Shown piece after piece: positions 32,319 to 41,598 of a stretch of DNA of 64,000 bases. Under the pieces are notes generated by a model. The model was not told the DNA's origin and did not search any database. It worked only from the letters and a program-made list of their open reading frames with translations. Position numbers and translations under genes: made by a program. The stretch's first letter is position 1; each line of letters opens with the position of its first letter. The DNA is from Streptomyces pinistramenti (GTDB lineage Bacteria > Actinomycetota > Actinomycetes > Streptomycetales > Streptomycetaceae): the NCBI RefSeq assembly GCF_020564935.1, contig NZ_JAJCXB010000011.1:1-64000 (forward strand), read 5' to 3'.

Positions 32319-32435
32319 CGCCGGGTGACCGTTCGGGCAAAGGACCGGACGTACACGGGCAAGGGAAGCGGCCGGCGAAGGGGCCCCGGCCGGTGGAAGC
32401 GACCGGTCGGCGGAAGGCCCCGCCCCGCAAAAGGC

Positions 32436-32476
32436 AGGAGCCCCTCTCCCCACCGAAGTGGAGGAGCGGGGCTCCT
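32436..32476 (-). terminator. Terminator of cold-shock gene
   Basis: 9-bp outer stem (AGGAGCCCC / GGGGCTCCT) extended inward by further pairs to a TTCG tetraloop on the minus strand, followed by GCCTTTTGC. It is oriented to end the cold-shock transcript and may also stop C45 transcription. Confidence 0.85.
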
Positions 32477-32526
32477 TGGGTACTGCGTTAGCTCGACCTA
32501 AAGGCTTTCAGGTCGGACCGGGCAAC

Positions 32527-32730
32527 TCAGACCGGCGAAACGTTCTCCGCCTGCGGGCCCTTCGGACCCTGCGTGACGTCGAAGTTCACCTGCTGGTTCT
32601 CCTCCAGAGAGCGGAAGCCAGAGGCGTTGATCGCCGAGTAGTGGACGAAGACATCCGGGCCGCCGCCGTCCTGGGCGATGAAGCCGAAGCCCTTTTCAGC
32701 GTTGAACCACTTGACGGTTCCGGTAGCCAT
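32527..32730 (-). CDS. Cold-shock protein, CspA family
   Basis: 67-aa single cold-shock domain RNA/DNA-binding protein. RNP1 GFGFIAQD (residues 15-22) and RNP2 VFVHYSAI (near residue 30) are intact, preceded by the standard [14 protein letters not shown]. It acts as an RNA chaperone and probably antiterminator. ATG 32730 has AAGGAGG 4 nt upstream. A long leader holds a terminator-like hairpin about 65 nt before the start. Confidence 0.95.
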   Translation of the reverse strand: MATGTVKWFNAEKGFGFIAQDGGGPDVFVHYSAINASGFRSLEENQQVNFDVTQGPKGPQAENVSPV

Positions 32731-32795
32731 AAGCCCTCCTTGGGCCAAAGGGTTGCCCTGCTCCAGAACCTGCAAACAAGTCTGAAAACTACAAA

Positions 32796-32823
32796 AGCCT
32801 GCGGGTCACATGCTCCGCAGGCT
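32796..32823 (-). promoter_or_regulatory. Terminator-like hairpin in cold-shock gene leader
   Basis: On the minus strand AGCCTGCGG pairs with CCGCAGGCT (9 bp, 10-nt loop) and is directly followed by TTTTGTAGTTTT. It lies 66 nt upstream of the cold-shock start, where it could attenuate transcription; alternatively it ends an upstream RNA. Confidence 0.6.
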
Positions 32824-32970
32824 CTGTACTGCAAGGGAAACCAAACTGCAACTTGCGCTGAGCGTAGCATGGGGCGCTCGTGAGGCGGAAGAGCCAAAGA
32901 TCACGTTTACCCGACGGGCGTACCGGCCATGTGCGCCCCCGCCGTGCTGGCGTACTCCCCACAGGTCTAG

Positions 32971-33870
<900 letters not shown>

Positions 33871-33910
33871 CCGGCCGCCCGCCTCCCACCCCACGGCGGG
33901 AGGCGGCCGG
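33871..33910 (+). terminator. Hairpin between mqnA and mqnC
   Basis: CCGGCC (33871-33876) pairs with GGCCGG (33905-33910) and GCCTCCC (33881-33887) with GGGAGGC (33898-33904), with a 4-nt bulge. It starts right after the mqnA stop; termination may be partial. Confidence 0.55.
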
Positions 33911-33975
33911 AGGGGCGAAAACCCCTGGCGTACGCTGGACCGGTCCGTCAATACCCCTCCGAAAGGGACGCCCCG

Positions 33976-35175
33976 GTGACCGAGAACGCCGACCTCCAGT
34001 CCGTACTCGACCGCGCCGCACAGGGCGGCCGCATCACGCCGGAGGAAGCGCTCGACCTGTACCGCTCCGCGCCGCTGCACGCCCTCGGCCGGGCGGCCGA
34101 CGCCGTACGCCGCCGCCGCTACGCCGGCACCGAGCACATCGCGACGTACATCATCGAGCGGAACATCAACTACACCAACGTCTGCGTGACGGCCTGCAAG
34201 TTCTGCGCCTTCTACGCCGCGCCCAAGGACACCGCCAAGGGCTGGAGCCGCGACCTCGACGACATCCTGCGCCGCTGTGCGGAGACCGTCGAACTGGGCG
34301 GCACCCAGATCATGTTCCAGGGCGGCCACCACCCGGACTACGGCGTCGAGTACTACGAAGAGCACTTCTCGGCGATCAAGAAGGCGTTCCCGCAGCTGGT
34401 CATCCACTCCCTCGGCGCCTCCGAGATCGAGCACATGGCCCGGATCTCCAAGGTGACGCCGGAAGAGGCGATCCGCCGCATCCACGCCGCCGGCCTTGAC
34501 TCCTTCGCCGGTGCCGGCGCCGAACTCCTCCCGGCCCGCCCGCGCAAGGCCATCGCCCCGCTCAAGGAGTCCGGCGAGCGCTGGCTGGAGATCATGGAGA
34601 CCGCGCACCGGCTGGGCGTCGAGTCCACCTCCACCATGCTCATGGGCACCGGCGAGACCAACGCCGAACGCATCGAGCACCTGCGCATGATCCGTGACGT
34701 CCAGGACCGTACGGGCGGCTTCCGCGCCTTCATCCCGTACACCTACCAGCCGGAGAACAACCACCTGAAGGGCCAGACGCAGGCCACCCTCTTCGAGTAC
34801 CTGCGGATGATCGCCATCGCCCGGATCTTCCTCGACAACGTCGCACACATCCAGGGCTCCTGGCTGACCACCGGCAAGGAGGTCGGCCAGCTGTCGCTGC
34901 ACTACGGTGCCGACGACCTCGGTTCGATCATGCTGGAGGAGAACGTCGTCTCCTCGGCGGGTGCCAAGCACCGCTCCAACCGCATGGAGATCATCGAGCT
35001 GATCCGCACGGCAGGACGGGTGCCGGCCCAGCGCGCGACCACCTACGAGCACCTCGTCGTGCACGACGACCCGGCCAACGACCCCGTCGACGACCGTGTC
35101 GCCTCGCACATCTCCTCGACGGCCATCGAGGGCGGCACCGCCCACCCCGAACTCAAGCTGATCGACGCCAACTGA
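33976..35175 (+). CDS. mqnC: Cyclic dehypoxanthinyl futalosine synthase MqnC
   Basis: Radical SAM enzyme that cyclises dehypoxanthinyl futalosine. Cluster motif C70-x3-C74-x2-C77 (CVTACKFC) after YIIERNINYTNV, then QIMFQGGHHPDYGVEYY and FIPYTYQPENN, both MqnC hallmarks. Its cluster cysteines have the same residue numbers as those of MqnE in this window, reflecting common ancestry. GTG 33976 has AAAGGGA upstream and TACGCT (-10-like) about 40 nt earlier. The next gene begins 4 nt after its stop. Confidence 0.95.
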   Translation: MTENADLQSVLDRAAQGGRITPEEALDLYRSAPLHALGRAADAVRRRRYAGTEHIATYIIERNINYTNVCVTACKFCAFYAAPKDTAKGWSRDLDDILRRCAETVELGGTQIMFQGGHHPDYGVEYYEEHFSAIKKAFPQLVIHSLGASEIEHMARISKVTPEEAIRRIHAAGLDSFAGAGAELLPARPRKAIAPLKESGERWLEIMETAHRLGVESTSTMLMGTGETNAERIEHLRMIRDVQDRTGGFRAFIPYTYQPENNHLKGQTQATLFEYLRMIAIARIFLDNVAHIQGSWLTTGKEVGQLSLHYGADDLGSIMLEENVVSSAGAKHRSNRMEIIELIRTAGRVPAQRATTYEHLVVHDDPANDPVDDRVASHISSTAIEGGTAHPELKLIDAN

Positions 35176-35179
35176 GCCC

Positions 35180-35782
35180 GTGGCGCTGACACTTCACGTC
35201 GCCGAGTCCTCCCCGGAGGCCGCGGTGCTCGTCGACGGCGCGTCCATCGCGGCCGTCGGCCCGTACGAGGACCTGGCCGCCGTCCGCCCCGGAGCGCGGG
35301 TGCGGCGGTGGCCCGGCATCCTCACCCCGGGGCTGCTCAACCCGTACGGGCCCGAGCTGCTCGAAGACACCTATCACCCGGACCCGCGCGAGGCCGACGA
35401 GTTCGGCACCGAGCCGATCACCGGCGCACGCGCGCGGGCCCTCTTCCGCGCCGACCCGTCACGCCACGGCGCCAGCGCACGGCGCGGGGTGCAGCGGATG
35501 CTGGCGCACGGCACGGTCGCCATCGCAGGGGAGCTGCGTGGCCGGGCCGCCGTGGACGCGGTGCGCAGGGCCGGGCTCGCGGTCGGGCGGCGCCCGGAGA
35601 GCCTGCCGGGCCCGGCGTCCTTCTCGCCGGTCCCGCTCGTCCTGCTGCCGCCGCTGAAGCCGGGCGGCCCCGCCAGGTTCGCCGTGTTCGACGTGCCGGA
35701 CCGGGCCGCGCTGGTCAGGCTCGGCGCCGCCACCTGCGTCGCCACGGTCATCGACGGACGCCTGGTCCACCGCCGCCGCTGA
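35180..35782 (+). CDS. Imidazolonepropionase-like protein lacking the catalytic barrel
   Basis: 200-aa protein that looks like the composite small domain of metal-dependent amidohydrolases: [17 protein letters not shown] near the N-terminus, [19 protein letters not shown] where a functional enzyme would have PGFVDxHxH, and [14 protein letters not shown] at the end. The metal-binding His-x-His is replaced by N-P-Y-G, and most of the TIM barrel is absent, so it should not be an active amidohydrolase. It begins 4 nt after mqnC and 54 nt before menG, suggesting a link to menaquinone synthesis. Role unknown. Confidence 0.78.
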   Translation: MALTLHVAESSPEAAVLVDGASIAAVGPYEDLAAVRPGARVRRWPGILTPGLLNPYGPELLEDTYHPDPREADEFGTEPITGARARALFRADPSRHGASARRGVQRMLAHGTVAIAGELRGRAAVDAVRRAGLAVGRRPESLPGPASFSPVPLVLLPPLKPGGPARFAVFDVPDRAALVRLGAATCVATVIDGRLVHRRR

Positions 35783-35835
35783 CCCGACCGCCGCCCTGCG
35801 GACCGGGCCCGTGGGCGTCCTGCCACAATGGACGC

Positions 35836-36534
35836 GTGACCCGCGCATCCCTGGACAAGCAGCCGCACGAAGTCGCCGCGATGTTCGACGACGTGGCGGC
35901 GCGCTACGACCTCACCAACGACGTGCTCTCGCTGGGCCAGGCCCGACGCTGGCGCAAGGAGGTGGACCGGGCGGTGGCCGCACGGCCCGCCGAGCGGGTG
36001 CTCGACCTCGCGGCCGGCACCGGCACGTCCTCGCTGCCCTTCGCCGCGACCGGCGCCTACGTCGTGCCCTGCGACTTCTCCGTCGGCATGCTGGCGGAAG
36101 GCAAGAAGCGGCACTCCTGGCTGCCGTTCACCGCAGGCGACGGCACCCGCCTGCCGTTCGCGGACGCGGTCTTCGACGCCGTCACCATCTCCTTCGGCCT
36201 GCGCAACATCCAGGACACCGACGCGGCGCTCGCCGAGCTGTACCGCGTGACCAAGCCCGGCGGCCGGGTGGTGATCTGCGAGTTCAGCGAGCCGGTCTGG
36301 GCGCCGTTCCGCACCGTCTACACCGAGTACCTGATGCGCGCACTGCCGCCGGTCGCCCGCGCGGTCAGCAGCAACCCCGACGCGTACGTCTACCTCGCCG
36401 AGTCCATCCGCAGCTGGCCCAACCAGCCCGAACTGGCCGCCCGGATGCAGGGCGTGGGCTGGACGAAGGTCGCCTGGCGCAACCTGACGGGCGGCGTGGT
36501 CGCCCTGCACCGGGGGACCAGGCCGGCCGTCTGA
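35836..36534 (+). CDS. menG: Demethylmenaquinone methyltransferase MenG/UbiE
   Basis: SAM-dependent methyltransferase that performs the last step of menaquinone formation. 232 aa with the UbiE pattern: [24 protein letters not shown] at the N-terminus, SAM-binding [12 protein letters not shown] near residue 56, [23 protein letters not shown] (family signature) and CEFSEP near residue 150. GTG 35836 is 6 nt after CACAAT, a weak -10, without a ribosome site. In the mqnC-35180-menG run. Confidence 0.94.
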   Translation: MTRASLDKQPHEVAAMFDDVAARYDLTNDVLSLGQARRWRKEVDRAVAARPAERVLDLAAGTGTSSLPFAATGAYVVPCDFSVGMLAEGKKRHSWLPFTAGDGTRLPFADAVFDAVTISFGLRNIQDTDAALAELYRVTKPGGRVVICEFSEPVWAPFRTVYTEYLMRALPPVARAVSSNPDAYVYLAESIRSWPNQPELAARMQGVGWTKVAWRNLTGGVVALHRGTRPAV

Positions 36535-36607
36535 CGGGGTACGGGCCGCGCCCACCGGACCGTCCGCCCGGTGAACCGCGGCCACCCGCCCACCCGTTGG
36601 GCCCCGG

Positions 36608-37132
36608 TCAAAGATCCAGCCGGTAGCAGTGCCCCTCCCGCTGCGACCCCGGCGTGCTCACCGTCTCCGCCCGCCGCATCCCCAGCCGCCCGGCCACCGC
36701 CAGGGACCGCTCGTTGCGCGCGTCGATCATCGCGACGACGTGCCGTACGCCGCCCGCCCGTACGGCATCCAGCGCGGCCTCGGCCGCCGCCGTCGCGTAG
36801 CCCTTTCCCCAGTGCTCGCGGCCCAGCCGCCAGCCGATCTCTATCTCGCCCGCAGGACCCCAGTCGTCGTACGGCCACGGCTGGGCCCCGGTGAAGCCCA
36901 GTACCGCGCCGTCGTCCGGGGCGAGCAGCGTGTAGAAGCAGAAGCCGCGTTCGGCGTGATGCCGGCGCTGGCGGGCGGTCAGCTCGTCGTACACCGACAA
37001 TTCGGCCGGTGCGCCGCCGTGGAATTCCATGACATCGGGGTGCCGGAAGGCGCGGTGCCAGTGCAGTGCGTCCTCGTCCGTGGGCACCCGCAGCTCGACG
37101 GCCGGGAGCGGCCTGTCGGTGGTCTTCGTCAT
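36608..37132 (-). CDS. GNAT family N-acetyltransferase (RimJ/RimL-like)
   Basis: 174-aa acetyltransferase of the RimJ/RimL type: IEIGWRLGREHWGKGYATAA near residue 95 is the acetyl-CoA loop, and NERSLAVAGRLGMRRAE follows. It may acetylate protein N-termini or small amines. The start is ATG 37132, or GTG 37138, which has AAGGG 7 nt upstream. Divergent from the GGR-family gene. Confidence 0.85.
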   Translation of the reverse strand: MTKTTDRPLPAVELRVPTDEDALHWHRAFRHPDVMEFHGGAPAELSVYDELTARQRRHHAERGFCFYTLLAPDDGAVLGFTGAQPWPYDDWGPAGEIEIGWRLGREHWGKGYATAAAEAALDAVRAGGVRHVVAMIDARNERSLAVAGRLGMRRAETVSTPGSQREGHCYRLDL

Positions 37133-37253
37133 CGGCTTCACGGGCCAACCCTTCAGGAGGTGATCACCAAGGCACCCATAGACTGCCCCTGCCCGGTGCC
37201 CTTCGGCACCCACATATGCAGATACCCCGATATCGACTTCCGGGAGACCCCCC

Positions 37254-38561
37254 GTGACCGAGTCCTTGACCGAGTCCGTGACCACACCCCGCTCGGAGAA
37301 CAGCGCGGATGTGATCGTCGTCGGTGCCGGTCCTGCCGGCTCGACCACCGCCTACCACCTGGCCAAGTCCGGCCTGGACGTGCTCCTCCTGGAGAAGACC
37401 GCCTTCCCCCGGGAGAAGGTCTGCGGCGACGGCCTCACCCCGCGTGCCACCAAGCAGCTCATCTCGATGGGCATCGACATCTCCGAGGAAGCGGGCTGGC
37501 TGCGCAACAAGGGCCTGCGCATCATCGGCGGCGGCTCCCGTCTCCAGCTCGACTGGCCGGATCTCGCGTCCTTCCCCGACTACGGCCTGGTCCGCAAGCG
37601 GGACGACTTCGACGAACAGCTCGCCCGCCAGGCGCAGAAGGCCGGCGTCCGGCTGCACGAGCGCTGCAACGTCGGCGCCCCGATCATCGACGACCTGACG
37701 GGCCGCATCACCGGCGTGCACGCCAAGCTCGGCGAGGAGAAGACCCCGGTCACCTTCCACGCGCCCGTGGTCGTCGCCGCCGACGGCAACTCCACCCGGC
37801 TGTCCCTGGCGATGGGCCTGCACCGCCGCGAGGACCGCCCCATGGGCGTCGCGGTCCGCACCTACTTCACCTCACCGCGCCACGACGACGACTACCTGGA
37901 GTCCTGGCTGGAGCTGTGGGACCGCCGCGGCGCCCAGGACCGGCTGCTGCCCGGCTACGGCTGGATCTTCGGCATGGGCGACGGCACCAGCAACGTCGGC
38001 CTCGGCATCCTCAACTCCAGCTCCGCCTTCAAGGAACTTGACTGGCGCGAGATCCTCAAGGCGTGGTGCGCCTCCATGCCGGCGGACTGGGGCTACACCC
38101 CGGAGAACATGACGGGCCCGATCCGCGGCGCCGCCCTCCCGATGGCCTTCAACCGCCAGCCGCACTACACCAAGGGCCTCCTCCTGGTCGGCGACGCCGG
38201 CGGCCTGGTGAACCCCTTCAACGGCGAGGGCATCGCGTACGCCATGGAGTCCGGCGCCATCGCCGCCGAGGTCATCGTCCAGGCGCATGCCCGCGCCACC
38301 TACGCACAGCGCGAACTGGCCCTCCAGGGCTACCCGAAGGTCCTCAAGGAGACCTACGGCGGCTACTACTCGCTGGGCCGCGCCTTCGTGAAGCTCATCG
38401 GCAACCCGAAGGTCATGAAGATCGCCACTCAGCGCGGCCTGACCCACCCGCTCCTCATGCGCTTCACCCTCAAAATGCTCGCCAACCTCACGGACCCCAC
38501 CGGCGGCGACGCGATGGACCGCATCATCAACGGCCTGAGCAAGGTGGCGCCGAAGGCGTGA
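37254..38561 (+). CDS. Geranylgeranyl reductase family FAD-dependent protein
   Basis: 435-aa flavoprotein with the N-terminal dinucleotide fold DVIVVGAGPAGSTTAYHLAKSG near residue 23 and the GGR family segment FPREKVCGDGLTPRA near residue 58, then VGDAGGLVNPFNGEGIAYAMESG near residue 310. In actinobacteria such enzymes reduce isoprenoid double bonds, including one in the menaquinone side chain (MenJ). Position between menG and nuo favours the menaquinone role, by inference. The GTG start is preferred over the GTG 8 codons later (TESLTESVTT repeat). Confidence 0.88.
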   Translation: MTESLTESVTTPRSENSADVIVVGAGPAGSTTAYHLAKSGLDVLLLEKTAFPREKVCGDGLTPRATKQLISMGIDISEEAGWLRNKGLRIIGGGSRLQLDWPDLASFPDYGLVRKRDDFDEQLARQAQKAGVRLHERCNVGAPIIDDLTGRITGVHAKLGEEKTPVTFHAPVVVAADGNSTRLSLAMGLHRREDRPMGVAVRTYFTSPRHDDDYLESWLELWDRRGAQDRLLPGYGWIFGMGDGTSNVGLGILNSSSAFKELDWREILKAWCASMPADWGYTPENMTGPIRGAALPMAFNRQPHYTKGLLLVGDAGGLVNPFNGEGIAYAMESGAIAAEVIVQAHARATYAQRELALQGYPKVLKETYGGYYSLGRAFVKLIGNPKVMKIATQRGLTHPLLMRFTLKMLANLTDPTGGDAMDRIINGLSKVAPKA

Positions 38562-38584
38562 GCCGCCCGCCAGGAGGTACGGCA

Positions 38585-38612
38585 GCGGCCCCTGTCATCC
38601 GGCGGGGGCCGC
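38585..38612. terminator. Hairpin after GGR-family gene
   Basis: GCGGCCCC (38585-38592) pairs with GGGGCCGC (38605-38612), 12-nt loop, between convergent genes. Confidence 0.6.
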
Positions 38613-38635
38613 GTGCTGTGAGCCTGCTGCGAGGG

Positions 38636-39440
38636 TCAGCCCCTGAACGCCTCGCCCCGGACGCCGCCGACGAACGAGGACCAGGCGGCTGCCTCGAAGA
38701 CCACGGCGGGCCCGTCGGGTGTCTTGCTGTCGTGGACGGGGACGACGCCGGGGAAGCCGTCGGCGACCTCGACGCACGCGCCGCCGTTCTGGTTGCTGTA
38801 CGAGCTCTTGCGCCATGCCACCGTGCTGCCGTCCGGAGACCGCAGGAACATGGTGTCGCTGTTCTTCAGGGCGTGGGGTCCGACGGCGAACGGCACGGCC
38901 TGGATCGTGATGTTCCGCCGCTCGCTCATCTCCAGCAGGAGCTCCAGCTGCTGGCACCAGGCGGCGCGATCGGGCAGGGGAGTACGCAGCACGGCCTCCG
39001 ACAGGATCGTGCGGAAGTGTGGCGGTTCCTTACGTTCCAGCAGCTCGCTGCGCCCAATACGCGCTTCCACCTGCCGGGACAGCTCTTCGCCGTCGAGGCC
39101 ACCCGCGGACAGCAGTGCCTGGGCGCACTTCTCCGTCTGCAACAGGCCGTGGATCGTGCTCACCCCGTAGTGCCACTGGCTGACCGCTTCGGACTCCGGC
39201 GTCATGTAATAGCGGTATTGCTCAAGGAATTGGCTCCGGTCGGCCATCGCCGGCTCCCACAAGGTGGGGAACGAACAACGACGCGTCCCAGCCGAGAGCT
39301 TCGCCGAGCTGACGCAGGCTCTCGCCCCTCTGTGCCCGGAGTAACCGCAGCTCTTCGGCGAACCGTTTGCGGGCTCCTGGCTCCGGCCCGTGATCGCTCG
39401 TCGTGGCGGCATGTTCCGCCCCCTTCGTAGCAGGCGTGGC
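38636..39440 (-). pseudogene. Broken XRE-DUF5753 regulator fused to DUF397
   Basis: Remains of a third XRE/DUF397 pair. The helix-turn-helix (RKRFAEELRLLRAQRGES, LRQLGEALGWDASLF) is in one frame around 39370-39290. The rest (MADRSQFLEQYRYYM, IHGLLQTEKCAQALL, a truncated DUF5753) is in another, because the segment joining them has been lost with a frame change. A second in-frame deletion joins DUF5753 (DTMFLRSPDGSTVA) directly to a complete DUF397 (WRKSSYSNQNGGACVEVADG). No proper start precedes the helix-turn-helix frame. The 3' reading frame could still yield a DUF5753-DUF397 protein. Confidence 0.75.
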
Positions 39441-39611
39441 AGTAACGCCGTACGGCCGGGAACAACGGCCGTACGGCGTCGCCTCGTGCGCTGTAATGAA
39501 CGCGCGCTCAAGGCTTTCCCGCTATCCAAAGTGGCCCAATTACCGTTATGTGTAATGGCGTTGGGGGTTGCAGGGGGAATTCCCGGCGTCGGCCGGATCG
39601 CCGGTGATCCG

Positions 39612-40433
39612 TCAGGAGGCCGGGACGCCCGAAGGGACCGTCGCCGGCGCGGACCTGCGGGGCTCCGGAGCCGTCAGCTCCCCGGCGCCCGCCGGGACGG
39701 GCACGGCGGCGAAGATGGCGTTCTGCTGGGCCTGGAGTTCGCGTACGCGCTCGGGCGGGGTGCCGGGCAGGCGCTGCTCCTCGTACAGCTTGTGGGTCTC
39801 CAGCTGGGCGGCTTTGCTCTCGGGGGTGTGGAACTGGACCTCGAAGAGCTGGCCCGAACGGGGCGCGCGCCAGGCGGAGTTGATGGCCTTGTAGCCGGAC
39901 TCGCGCTTCCAGGTGTTGGCCCAGCGGGCGCTGTCGTTGCCCCAGGAGGACAGCAGTCCCGCGGCGGTGGCGACGCCGGCGCTGTAGCGGCCGGAGGGCC
40001 ACTGGAGGGTGTAGCGGACCGAGTCGTTGATCTGCGCGAGCGATGCGTTGACGGTCTGGCCCGGTGTCTCCTGCATCCAGGTCGCGACCTTGCGCTTGAG
40101 CGAGTCCGGGGACTTCAGCCGCTGGTCGAAGCCGACCAGCTCGGCGTGGCTGAGCTGCGCGGCGGCCCGGATCTGCGGGCTGATGGAACGTTCGGCCTGC
40201 CGGGCGCGGGCGGCGAAGGCGTCGACGGCGGCGTTGTCGGAGGCGTTCAGGTTCAGGCCGTCCTGGTGCCAGCCGCCGTCGGTGCCGGTGTCCTGGCCGG
40301 TGGTGTGGGCGGACTTGGCGGCCTTCGTGGTGCCCGTCGGGGCGGCGGTGGCGGTGTGGACGGCGCCCAGGCCGAGGGCGGCGGCAAGGGCGGCGCCGGT
40401 GACGGCCCGGCTGACGGTGCGATGGGTGTTCAT
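39612..40433 (-). CDS. Secreted RelA/SpoT-like nucleotide 3'-pyrophosphokinase
   Basis: 273 aa with a Sec signal peptide (basic start, hydrophobic core, ATA-AP cut near residue 30). The mature part resembles the extracellular ATP:nucleotide 3'-pyrophosphokinase known from Streptomyces morookaensis, and shows a minimal RelA/SpoT synthetase set: basic KSPDSLKRK near residue 107, INDSVRYTL (D137, R140, Y141), GYKAINSAWR near residue 180, and FEVQFHT (E198, Q200, H202) with TH-x-LYEEQR after it. It would transfer pyrophosphate from ATP to the 3'-OH of nucleotides, outside the cell. No hydrolase (HD) or TGS/ACT domain. Tail Pro/Ala-rich. Confidence 0.78.
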   Translation of the reverse strand: MNTHRTVSRAVTGAALAAALGLGAVHTATAAPTGTTKAAKSAHTTGQDTGTDGGWHQDGLNLNASDNAAVDAFAARARQAERSISPQIRAAAQLSHAELVGFDQRLKSPDSLKRKVATWMQETPGQTVNASLAQINDSVRYTLQWPSGRYSAGVATAAGLLSSWGNDSARWANTWKRESGYKAINSAWRAPRSGQLFEVQFHTPESKAAQLETHKLYEEQRLPGTPPERVRELQAQQNAIFAAVPVPAGAGELTAPEPRRSAPATVPSGVPAS

Positions 40434-40630
40434 CGGAGTGCGGTGTCCCTCTCTGCGAGTGCCGCACGGTGCCGTGGAGGCAGGTGTGCGGCGGGTGGCG
40501 AGAGGTGCAACGGTCCGTCCGGCCCATCGGTAGCGGGCGCGCGGCCATGGGGGTGTACATGACCGGATCGTGGCGCCGTGCGGCGTGAACTCGCCGCAGA
40601 AGCGGGCCGTTCCGTGCAGCGGACAGGCGA

Positions 40631-40666
40631 AGGGCCGCCCCTCCCGAGCGGGGGAGGGGCGGCCCT
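40631..40666. terminator. Strong hairpin in the gap between NlpC/P60 and pyrophosphokinase genes
   Basis: Perfect 15-bp stem (40631-40645 / 40652-40666), 6-nt loop, with TTTTC on the + strand. The 343-bp gap 40434-40776 holds no other gene or clear signal. Confidence 0.8.
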
Positions 40667-40776
40667 TTTCAGGCGCTAGGGGACATGAGCGGCATAACGC
40701 ACCGCTCGTGCCCGTGAGTTGTCGCCGGAGCGTGCCGGTGCCACGCGCCGCAGGGGCTCATGGCACTCAGGGCGGC

Positions 40777-41598
40777 TCAGAGGACGCGGACGGCGCCCGT
40801 GGGCTGGTCGTAGCTCAGCGGGCGCTCGACGATGCCCGTGCTGGAGTTCTGGGCGCCGATGAAGTTGCCGTTACCGACGTAGACACCCACGTGGTACGCG
40901 CTGCCCGCGCTGCCCCAGTAAAGGAGGTCGCCGACCTGGAGGTTGTCCAGGCCGACCTGGGTGCCGGCGGTCGACTGGGACTGTGAGACGCGCGGCAGGC
41001 TGATGCCGACCTGGCGGAACGCGGCCTGGGTGAGGCCGGAGCAGTCGTACGCCGAGGGGCCGGTGGCGCCCATCACGTACGCCTTGCCGATCTGGGCGCG
41101 CAGGAAGGAGACCAGGGCGGAGGTGCTGCCGCTGGAGACCGGTGCCGGCGTCTCGTCGGCGGCCGGGGTGGAGGCGCCGACGAGGGTGGTGCGCTCGGAG
41201 GAGCGCGAAGCGCGGGTCTGCGCCGCCTCCTTGGCCTTCCGCTCGGCCTCGGCCTTGGCCTTCTTCTTGGCCTCGGCCTTCTTCTCCGCCTCTGCCTGGT
41301 CCTTCTTCGCGGTCTTGGCAGCCGTCGTCAGCGCGCTGTCCTGCGCGGCCTGACGCTCGTAGGAGAGTGCGACCTGCTGGGTGGTGTCGGCGCTCTCGGC
41401 AAGGTCGGCGGCGAGCGCCGTGGTGATGGTCGGTATCTCCTGGGTTTCGGAGACCGGCTTCTCGGCGGCGTTGGCGGGCACACCGGCGCCGGCCACCGCG
41501 AGGGTGAGGATGCCACCGGTCACTCCCGCACGCAGTGCCCGCGAGGACGCGGAACGGCGGGGCTTCCGGTGGCTGGGTATGAGTGCGTTCGGGGACAT
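40777..41598 (-). CDS. Secreted NlpC/P60 peptidoglycan hydrolase
   Basis: 273-aa cell-wall endopeptidase. Signal peptide to about residue 44 (PANA|AEK), then a helical, Lys/Ala/Glu-rich coiled-coil (about residues 88-130, AEAEKKAEAKKKAKAEAER), a linker, and a C-terminal NlpC/P60 (C40) domain from residue 158. Catalytic Cys186 is in YDCSGLTQ and His236 in AYHVGVYVG. It should cut stem peptides during growth or spore germination. ATG 41598 is preferred to the GTG 8 codons upstream. Confidence 0.9.
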   Translation of the reverse strand: MSPNALIPSHRKPRRSASSRALRAGVTGGILTLAVAGAGVPANAAEKPVSETQEIPTITTALAADLAESADTTQQVALSYERQAAQDSALTTAAKTAKKDQAEAEKKAEAKKKAKAEAERKAKEAAQTRASRSSERTTLVGASTPAADETPAPVSSGSTSALVSFLRAQIGKAYVMGATGPSAYDCSGLTQAAFRQVGISLPRVSQSQSTAGTQVGLDNLQVGDLLYWGSAGSAYHVGVYVGNGNFIGAQNSSTGIVERPLSYDQPTGAVRVL

